The translations under genes and the position numbers were made by a program. The notes below the pieces were generated by a model. That model searched no databases and had not been told where the DNA came from. It worked only from the letters and a program-made list of their open reading frames with translations. Below, piece by piece: positions 57,608 through 64,000 of a stretch of DNA of 64,000 nucleotides; the stretch's first letter is position 1; each line of letters begins with the position of its first letter. The DNA comes from Astropecten irregularis (lineage: Eukaryota > Echinodermata > Asteroidea > Paxillosida > Astropectinidae): NCBI GenBank assembly GCA_963971285.1, contig OZ020250.1, positions 13,004,499 to 13,068,498 of the forward strand. Direction: 5' to 3'.

Positions 57608-60600
57608 CTGTCACCAAAAGGAAATAATAAATAAGTCATTGAAAGGTGAACAGAGAAAAACTCAACTGACTGTAGAGGGATTCAAACCTGCAACCCCCGG
57701 AATATCGTAAGCTCTACTTTTTAGTACAGGCTGCACAGGCTGCATAATGAAGAATTAACTCGTCTAGCAGAAATTTATGATTGACCAACCAAGTTAAATT
57801 GAGTGAAACACTCATCAGTGCAATGTAGGTTTCCATCTCATGTTGTGATAGCCATTTTGTTTGGATAGATTGGAAATGCGTCATCAACAAAGATGTATAA
57901 TGCAGAAATCCTGCTCTTCTCTGTTGGAAGGCTAGCTGCCCGAGTTGCGCTTCGGTACATAGTTATCCGAGTAACCACTTCACAACATTTTGACAAGAAC
58001 CTCAAGTCTAGACACCTTTCAGAACCTCTTTGCTACCTTCTTTGGTACATGGGCCCATTTTAAGTCCGCAGTGCCTGAGCCCCGGACCATGTGTCCTTTA
58101 AAGTCCGAAAGCACTGTGAGGTAGAATTTAATGGCTTAAAGGTAATTTCATACTTTGGGTTTCGTCAAAGAAATACAGATTCATGGGCAAAAATATCAAG
58201 AAAGATACAGCAAAAGTCATCTGTGAAAATTCCAGTCCCATATGGTGCCCACTTTTTGAGAAAACATCGACAAATGCACACATTATTTTTTAAATCTTTT
58301 CACAGGATTTTGTTTTTGACAATTGGTTTTACTCTTTTCTTGATAAATGCAGCATTTCAGGCAGACAAATTTTAATGGTATGTTTCTACCATCGCCATCT
58401 TTATACCCTGTAAGTTACAGATAAATCTGTGAATATTTCTTAAGACAATATTTAATGTGCTTATAAATTCCTGGTACTTTATACCTCTCCTGCCTTACCT
58501 GTTTAGTGTGCATTCTAACAGTAACTTGGCCGTACAGGTTGCCCTTGTTGACCATGTCAGTGCAGCGGATGTGAACCACCCTCGGTGACTCAATGGATTC
58601 TAGAAACTTCCATCGGATGGTTTTATACCTGAAGCCCTTCACTATTTCCTGCATTGACAAAGCAGAGGGAACATGATTTACACCATGATGTGTGACAATG
58701 AATGCATATATGGTGCCTTGTGGAGACCGAGGACAGTAGGTTGAATATGTCTCCACAGGGAAATTCTAATGGTGTATTGGTTAATACACAAGGTTTTCAC
58801 ATAACTGATCTTTGGAATTAACTCAAAAAGGAGGAATTTCCAAGGAATACTTATCTGTCACAAAGTGAAGTATTTTACATTAGGGACGCTCGCTTGACGT
58901 TTTAACCTAGGAAAGTGACTGTGGTTCAAATGGGTGCAATTCCAACATACAATTCCAGATGAAGCCTTGGTGTGTTGTGAATGGGAGACTTTTGAGAACC
59001 GGTCTTCAAGTCAACAACACATGCGCACGCAATTGTGAGCATGCGCGCGTTGTTTTACGCATGCGTAGGAGTGCGTGCGCGTGCGCTGTTGACACGAAGA
59101 CCTGTTCTCTAAAGTCTCCCATTTCACAGGTTAGAGCTGTATTGATAACCCCTGGGCTTTGACTGCCTGCACCAAGACTGTCAGAGTCAGCTCAGTACAA
59201 GGATACATCAGCTCATTGTATTTTATACTTGTCTGGCTCTTAATACACATTACTGCCTATAGGGATTTACTAAACAAAGGCTCAGGCTCAGGCTCCGGCT
59301 CTGTCATCCATATGCTGAAATTATAGTTTGTGGTTTTTCATTGAAGCTGAAGCTCTGTTTCCCTTTTCAAACCAGAGAATCTACTTCTAAACCGAAGCCA
59401 AAAGCCTCTATTTTGATACCCGTTATTTTAGAATGGATTCACGAAATGGAGCCGGAGCCGGAGCCTCTATTTTGTAAACTCCCTACTATACTCACAGGGA
59501 AAGCCTTCTCTGTCACCAAACTGTGCAGAACATTTTTGTCGAAGCTGAAAAAAAAAAAATAATAATAATAATAAAAAACAATTTAGATAAAAATTTTAAG
59601 ATAACTATGACACATTTATCAACCCCTGAATAGGTCATGTAGATCTGTACAGAGGCCAAGTGGTCTGAAACAACAAACCTCAGTCCTTGTTGATAAATCA
59701 GCAAATTGTGAGTTCTATATGAGAGATAAGGTGATGACATCACTCATCAAGATGCCCTGGCTACTAAAGCATTCCGGCTTTGCTCTTAAGCCCCGCCGTG
59801 TCCACAGCGACTGGCAAATCAGTTTGTGCGTATGTTACATATATACTGCAAGTTTGACCTAGGTTAGCAACCGCTGTTAAGCTTTCTGGGTCACCTGATT
59901 AAAAAGTGTCCTCTAATTGGTCAATGCATACAGTTTGATTGACAGGCCGGAAGGGTCCATTGTTTCCATCTACCCAGAAGTAAATAGGTACAAATATGTG
60001 ATTAACTACACTGATGGATTTGGCTCAATGGCCATTGATAACACAGTGCTTTGAGATTTCTGTTACGTTATGAAATATTAATATGTATGAAAGTTACATC
60101 ATCGTATTCGAACGGTGATAACCAAATTCAGACCAATTTGTCTCCAGTTCTGAGCCCTGTTCTTATGAATAAACAATACAAGTAATAAATGGGAGACTTT
60201 GGATAACCGGTCTTTAAGTCAACAGCGCACGCGCACGCAATTGTGAACATGCGCGCGTTGTTTTGTGAACATGCGCACGTTGTTTTCCGCGTGTGTGCGC
60301 TGTTGACTAGAAGACCGGTTCTCTAAAGTCTCCCATTGCTGCAAACTGCTCATCAGCCAAAATATTGACCTGAAACAATTATATAAAATGCTTGGAGTTA
60401 TGAGGGCCTGATGTTTCAATCCTGCTAGGATCGAAACGTCGGGCCTTATAACAGTATTAAACACCAATGGAGGTATTCTCTCAAGATGCACGATAGATTA
60501 GATGAACAAATAAACAAACTCCTTACTCTTGCAGGGCATTGTGTGCATCGATGAAGATCTTCTGCGCTTTCCAGGCAAACTCTGATGTGGTGAATTCCGG

Positions 60601-63328
60601 CTCAAACTGTCGGATCTTACGCTGGTTCAGCTGCGTCACACCGACATTCTTCACTCTCAGCAATCGCTGCTTAGCTCCCTATGACACACACACAAGGACG
60701 ACATGGTCAACTTGAGTCAATTGCAGGTTTCTAAAATTCAGCACTATTTCAATGTCACTTTATTCCATTGTAGGGTATCCAAATGGTCTAAAAAATGCCG
60801 CTGACCTAGCAGGCCTAGCCTATTTAATAATAATAATAATGGACAATTATAATGCACCGGTATACGCCACGCATGACGCTTATGGAGCAAATTAATTTGG
60901 GCCATAATTTACATTCCTGAAACCATCTCAACTCCCTGGGGAGTATATAGCCCCGGCTACTATATTCAGGGCACAGAGGCTAATCAAACCACAAAGCCAT
61001 CACTACCCTCACAGGTACCCATTTACACCTGGGTGAAGAGGAGCAATAATGAAACAGAGCGTCTTGCCCAAGGACGCAAGCACCATTAACCTATGGCTGG
61101 ATTCGAACCCACAATCTGTAGATTGACCACAAGACTTTGAGTTCAACACACCAGACCACTAGGCCACAGCACCCCACGAAAATGCAGCAAACTAATAAAG
61201 AGGCAGCCGGTAAAGGGCGCCCTCAAACTCGGTCTAGCAGATTAAATGAACTGCAATTTGAGATCTAATTTCTCACCTCGGGTGTGAGTGACATCGCTTT
61301 CCCATCGCCTTCTGGTGGAACGTAAGGCTCAAATATATCCCCTAAAACGACCAAAAGATAAGTTCAGATTTCAGATTAAATCCCAGGATCGTAAAGTTGA
61401 GGCCTTCGGTTCTTTCATAACTCTTTTCCGAAGGAGAGGGTATTCACATGGTGCTATGTAAATCTGACAATGAATTTATGATCATCTTGAATTCATGGGG
61501 CAATGATCAAATAGCCTTCACATGTGATCCACAAACTTATTTTGATTGATAAAATAAAAACTGTGCAGCAGGATGTAGGACAATTGTAGTGACATCATTT
61601 AAATTTGTTGACTCTTTTGAGACCAAGAGGCCTTTCTCAAAAATCGGCTCTGGCTCAGGATCCATTTCATGCATCCATTCTAAAATAATGAGAATCAAAA
61701 TAGAGGCTTTTGGCTCAGACACGGAAGTAGATTCTCTGGTTTGAAAAAAAAAAACCAGAGCTTCAGCTTCAATGAAAAACCACAACCTACATTTTCAGCA
61801 TATGGATTACAGAGACGAAGCCGGAGCCTGAGCCAGAGTAGAGCTTTAAGAAAGGCCCCAGGTGTGGCTCTGAGACAGGCTGGTACAAATTCAACATTTC
61901 GGGCAGTGTGTGCTCTGTCCATCTTCAGGGGTTATCAAAGTAATCAATTTGAATTTCACTCAAGTTTTGTGGATGGCATTCTTCACCTGTGCATGTGATT
62001 GTGACCGGGCGTTCTGTGTATGAACGACCCGGTTTCATGCCTGCTTTCTTCAGCGTTTCAAGCAGCATCTTCTGGGGATTCTCTTTGTATTCTGCCTTGG
62101 TCTTCAGCCTTTCCTGATCCTTGAGCAGTAGACGGCCTTTCTTTCTAGCTTTTGGTGGATTGACACGTGTCTTGTGCCTAACCGGGACCATCCATGATGC
62201 AGGTAAACAGGTAACTGGTTGCACCTGCTAATAAAGAAAGACAAAACTCAAATAAGAAAACCTTTTCACTTTCATATTTTAGTAATAAAAGACGTTCTTG
62301 TCTCAATAACTTCAATAATCTCAAGAAGATTGATTGAAAACGCTTCGGGAAAATTACTTGTACCATGTAGTTGAACTTCATGATCATGTCAGCAAAGATG
62401 GCTCGTGAAGCACAGATCTCCTGGCTTCAACATACACAGCACGCAATTTCAAAATGGCCAGAAATAATTTGAGGTTCAAATTTGCACACGGCACAGTTTG
62501 AACTTGCCCGGGTTTGAGAATCATGAGAATAATAGTGCTCTGCACTAATGACGTCACAAAATCCCCGGATGTCAGACAAACATTGTCTCACGCATGTAGT
62601 GTACATGTAGGCTCACACGCACAAACGTTTGCATGGTTGCAATGTTTGTCTGAGATCAGGTGCTATTTTTAGCGCAAGTGCGGTGCGCTATTGCACTTAA
62701 CAGTAATATTCAAGGGCCTGTTTGTTTCACGCACAAGATCGTGGATCCCAGAGCAATTGGAAAATACCCCACCACGCGAAAATACCTCCTATAAAATTCA
62801 ATGGCTACGAGGTGGAGCGAATCATTACAGTGCAAACTAACTAGGCCCATGTGTTGAGTACAGGGTTTTAGACTTAGAGATCAAACCATCCCTATAAACC
62901 ACGCAAAGTGAATGGGGAAGGTTGAGTCCAATGTGGGTCCAGGGAAGTGGCTAAGTAAAAGTAAAAGAAGGGGCATAGTGTGCACGTCGAATATAAATAG
63001 TGGATGCGCCCTTGTTGAAATAACCGATCGACAATAGGGTCTATTAATGAAGAAAAGTCTAAAAACAATCAGTCCAAGTAGTAAAATACATGTAGCCCCC
63101 CCCCCCCCCCCCCACCCCCCGCCCCCCTACCAACAATATGCAACAATATGATTTAGCTGCAGTAACTGTAGCCCAATATTACTCCTGACGTTGTTGTCGT
63201 ATATAGGGCTACAGGAAGATATATATGGAAATCATCTGTTGAGAATTCCCCACCCCTAAAATGACTGTTATTTAGCGATCTGTGGCATAATGACTCACCC
63301 TGGTGTTCCTGATGTCGTGAAGAAGCAT
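57344..63328 (-). CDS. MRPL45: Mitochondrial large-subunit ribosomal protein mL45 (MRPL45), seven coding exons
   Basis: Coding segments in transcript order: 63299-63328, 61987-62224, 61277-61341, 60527-60678, 59496-59544, 58499-58648, 57344-57607; 948 nt, 315 residues plus stop, close to the human length (about 306). All seven junctions keep frame with GT/AG sites. mL45 sits at the mitoribosome exit tunnel and helps tether it to the inner membrane through its Tim44-like fold (about residues 125-275 here). Diagnostic blocks: [86 protein letters not shown]. The basic N-terminus suits a mitochondrial presequence. The first exon is the least certain; an alternative at 62358-62387 also fits in frame. 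Transcribed towards the CELF gene. Confidence 0.95.
57636..57745 (-). mobile_element. Degraded tRNA-derived SINE, family 2
   Basis: Shares aaaggtgaacagagaaaaac and gggattcaaacctgc with the 25952-26072 element, but box B has decayed (ttcgaa to ttcaaa) and the box A side is barely recognisable. It lies in the last MRPL45 intron. Confidence 0.5.
58136..58445. mobile_element. TTAAAGG palindromic MITE, family A copy 8, 3' truncated
   Basis: Starts ttaaaggtaatttcatactt and follows the family to aaatctgtgaatatttct, then ends abruptly at cttaag, missing the last 40-odd bases. It stops 54 bases from the donor of an MRPL45 exon. Confidence 0.75.
58499..58648 (-). CDS. MRPL45: MRPL45 exon: Tim44-like domain core (150 nt)
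   Basis: Fifty codons, phase 0 at both ends, reading [40 protein letters not shown] and [10 protein letters not shown]. This aligns throughout with the human block ([20 protein letters not shown] ... GQITVRMHTRQ). Acceptor tcaatgcag, donor acag|gtaagg. It is the most conserved exon of the gene. Confidence 0.97.
58981..59123. repeat. gggagacttt inverted-repeat element, family F copy 1
   Basis: Starts atgggagacttttgagaacc and ends ttctctaaagtctcccatt, complementary ends. The core is alternating purine-pyrimidine (gcatgcgcgcgtt; gtgcgtgcgcgtgcgctgtt). A second copy is 1.2 kb away. Confidence 0.85.
59264..59486. repeat. Family E repeat copy
   Basis: Begins agggatttactaaacaaagg, then ggctcaggctccggctctgt, tttttcattgaagctgaagc, attttagaatggattcacga, and ends tattttgtaaactcccta. 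Ends nearly complementary (agggattta / taaactccct). It stops 10 bases from the 49-nt MRPL45 exon. Confidence 0.8.
59496..59544 (-). CDS. MRPL45: MRPL45 small exon (49 nt)
   Basis: Completes an Asp codon and then reads [16 protein letters not shown], matching human HDRLHTLVTEHCFP. Acceptor tttcag and donor cct|gtgagt are good. A short exon with no useful open frame of its own, found by joining its neighbours; both junctions fit exactly. Just downstream (59486 and lower coordinates) lies a copy of the ggctccgg-rich repeat. Confidence 0.93.
60189..60337. repeat. gggagacttt inverted-repeat element, family F copy 2
   Basis: Same ends and core as 58981-59123 (atgggagactttggataacc ... ttctctaaagtctcccatt), with a short internal duplication of the tgtgaacatgcgc / gttgtttt block. 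Confidence 0.85.
60340..60465. repeat. gaaacgtc repeat family, example copy
   Basis: Contains ctgctcatcagccaaaat, aatgcttggagttatgaggg and atcctgctaggatcgaaacg. Related sequence occurs at 8395-8505, 22845-22925, 35390-35610, 36600-36700 and 36850-36895 in varying completeness. The palindrome around cctgctaggat suggests a foldback origin. Confidence 0.6.
60527..60678 (-). CDS. MRPL45: MRPL45 exon: helical linker into Tim44-like domain (152 nt)
   Basis: Reads [40 protein letters not shown] and [10 protein letters not shown], leaving two bases. It aligns with the human segment ending FPEKAKDIFIEAHLCLN. Acceptor catag, donor aaga|gtaagg. Its 152-nt length leaves the phase needed by the 49-nt exon that follows. 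Confidence 0.95.
60825..61180 (-). mobile_element. tRNA-derived SINE, family 1 (second copy)
   Basis: Reverse-strand copy of the element at 31157-31530: starts ctgtggcctagtggtctggt, box B at 61099-61109, and ends with an ATT repeat. It lacks the short internal duplication near the head of the other copy, so it may be closer to the source. It lies in the MRPL45 intron 60679-61276, most of which it fills. Confidence 0.85.
61277..61341 (-). CDS. MRPL45: MRPL45 exon: YVPPEGD block (65 nt)
   Basis: Completes a Gly codon, then [20 protein letters not shown] and E. YVPPEGD is shared with human mL45 (GIFDAYVPPEGDARISSL). Acceptor gttttag, donor cgag|gtgaga. Too short for an obvious frame, but both junctions and the motif support it. 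Confidence 0.95.
61630..61862. repeat. Family E repeat copy (reverse)
   Basis: Reverse orientation: aggcctttctcaaaaatcgg to tttaagaaaggcccc, with cagcttcaatgaaaaaccac and catgcatccattctaaaat. Lies in the MRPL45 intron between exons 2 and 3. Confidence 0.8.
61987..62224 (-). CDS. MRPL45: MRPL45 exon: basic N-terminal region (238 nt)
   Basis: Reads [20 protein letters not shown], then [20 protein letters not shown] and on to ERPVTITCT plus one base. VPVR-K-R--PP and the Lys/Arg-rich stretch match the human N-terminal region just after the presequence. The acceptor is a NAGNAG site (tagcag), so the exon may start at 62224 or 62227, adding or omitting one Gln. Donor acag|gtgaag. Confidence 0.93.
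62358..62387 (-). CDS. MRPL45: Alternative MRPL45 first exon ([10 protein letters not shown])
   Basis: ATG at 62385-62387 with an in-frame stop upstream; ten codons then caa|gtaatt, a weaker donor, also phase 0. It lies about 130 bases upstream of exon 2 within the 62-kb intron and could serve an internal promoter. Preferred less because the donor is poor and the N-terminus is not basic. Confidence 0.25.
63096..63128. repeat. Poly-C tract
   Basis: A run of about 18 C, then A and further C-rich sequence. Similar shorter C runs occur at about 9517-9530 and 28855-28868. Likely length-variable and error-prone in sequencing. It lies 27 bases outside the left arm of the inverted repeat. Confidence 0.9.
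63299..63328 (-). CDS. MRPL45: Probable MRPL45 first coding exon ([10 protein letters not shown])
   Basis: ATG at 63326-63328 opens ten codons ([10 protein letters not shown]) ending at agg|gtgagt, a good donor in the phase the next exon needs. A ZNF143-like motif at 63426-63449 lies about 100 bases upstream, as expected for a housekeeping promoter. The exon lies in the left arm of an inverted repeat, and the right arm carries an identical copy on the other strand. A rival first exon is at 62358-62387. Confidence 0.6.
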
Positions 63329-63425
63329 TCAGAAGAAACAAAATTCAATTCCCATTTCGGATTTCAACAAAACGAGCAATTTTCGGCCCAAATCTCAGTA
63401 CAAACAAAATGACTTGGATTCTGAG

Positions 63426-63449
63426 TCAAATCTCCCACAGTGCTTTGCG
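63426..63449 (+). promoter_or_regulatory. ZNF143/Staf-like promoter element
   Basis: The stretch containing tctcccacagtgctttgcg closely resembles the ZNF143 (Staf) consensus with core TCCCA-N2-RTGC-N3-GCG. Such sites are common in promoters, often bidirectional, of mitochondrial ribosomal protein and small RNA genes. It lies in the spacer between the arms of the 63155-63864 inverted repeat, upstream of both copies of the putative first exon. Motif match judged by eye. Confidence 0.5.
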
Positions 63450-64000
63450 AAATAATATAAGGAAATAGGCCTACATAAGAATTTAACTCTACCCTAGTAC
63501 CCTGTCCAGTCTACATTCCATTTACGTGCAATGGAGCGAATGGCACCAGTCTACTCCCTGATCTACACGTGCAGAATTCTCAAGAATTCTCAAGAATTTT
63601 TGAGAATTTTGTATGTACTGAGATTTGGGCCGAAAATTGCTCGTTTTGTTGAAATCCGAAATGGGAATTGAATTTTGTTTCTTCTGAATGCTTCTTCACG
63701 ACATCAGGAACACCAGGGTGAGTCATTATGCCACAGATCGCTAAATATAACAGTCATTTTAGGGGTGGGGAATTCTCAACAGATGATTTCCATATATATC
63801 TTCCTGTAGCCCTATATACGACAACAACGTCAGGAGTAATATTGGGCTACAGTTACTGCAGCTACAATTATGAGTCATGATGATGACCAAGTCCAAGACG
63901 GCACTGCGCGTTAGTGGTAGCCTTGTTGCCATCTTGTGATTGGTCCATCCGTGTGTGCTACACACTGCATGCACTGCATGCTATGCACTGCGCGACTCGT

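Larger units (their letters stand above)
62225..63298 (-). other. MRPL45: First MRPL45 intron (predicted)
   Basis: Contains the alternative first exon (62358-62387), a CRE-like palindrome tgacgtca at 62549-62556, an inverted pair gacaaacattgtctcacg / gcaatgtttgtctgagatc (62574-62660), a family G fragment from 62714 and the poly-C tract. If the alternative first exon is used, this would be the upstream promoter region. Confidence 0.5.
63155..63864. repeat. Near-identical inverted repeat around the MRPL45 promoter
   Basis: Left arm 63155-63410 and right arm 63606-63864 are reverse complements with only a few mismatches and small indels; spacer 195 bp. Both arms carry the same ten-codon ATG exon and gtgagt donor, leftwards on the minus strand (63299-63328) and rightwards on the plus strand (63688-63717). 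Either a recent inverted duplication giving a symmetrical divergent promoter, or an assembly artefact. Confidence 0.9.

Noticed and set aside
1-64000. Autonomous transposon, retrovirus-like or LINE coding sequence
   Set aside because: No transposase, reverse transcriptase, integrase or RNase H motif was seen in any frame; only non-autonomous elements are supported.

Overview
The window is animal nuclear DNA: AT-rich, intron-dominated, with short exons bounded by GT/AG splice sites, nuclear tRNA sequences, tRNA-derived SINEs and dozens of short palindromic (MITE-like) repeats. The two protein genes, the invertebrate-style single CELF3/4/5/6 co-orthologue, and the repeat style fit a marine deuterostome invertebrate such as an echinoderm (hemichordate or cephalochordate possible). 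The species is inference; the sequence does not name it.

Layout. (1) 1-40603, plus strand: the 3' two thirds of a CELF-family RNA-binding protein gene. Ten coding exons join in frame with no leftover base and give 407 residues: end of the RRM1-RRM2 linker, RRM2, a long Ala/Gln/Met-rich divergent linker, RRM3 and the stop codon at 40601-40603. RRM1 lies upstream of the window. A strong splice donor 33 bases after the stop and a strong acceptor at 47671 predict a 7-kb intron inside the 3'UTR, carrying a 34-bp minisatellite, a 110-bp-class tandem repeat and a palindromic pair of tRNA-Thr-like sequences. (2) About 47672-57340: CELF 3'UTR exon, AT-rich non-coding DNA, several MITEs and one intact tRNA-Leu(CAG) on the minus strand. 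(3) 57344-63328, minus strand: the complete MRPL45 gene (mitochondrial large-subunit ribosomal protein mL45, Tim44-like domain), seven coding exons, 315 residues. (4) 63155-63864: a near-identical inverted repeat (arms about 256-259 bp, spacer 195 bp) covering the probable MRPL45 first exon, with a ZNF143/Staf-like promoter motif in the spacer.

The genes are unrelated in role: CELF proteins bind GU-rich RNA and control splicing and translation; MRPL45 is part of the mitoribosome near its exit tunnel and membrane anchor; the tRNA serves cytosolic translation. They are arranged tail to tail (CELF plus, MRPL45 minus).

Most remaining sequence is repeats. At least five families of short inverted-repeat elements recur, several ending in TTAAAGG...CCTTTAA. 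I see no autonomous transposase, reverse transcriptase, CRISPR array, virus or prokaryotic system. The most interesting signals are the inverted duplication of the MRPL45 promoter and first exon, the predicted 3'UTR intron of CELF, the tRNA-like palindrome, and an intron composed almost wholly of adjacent mobile elements.
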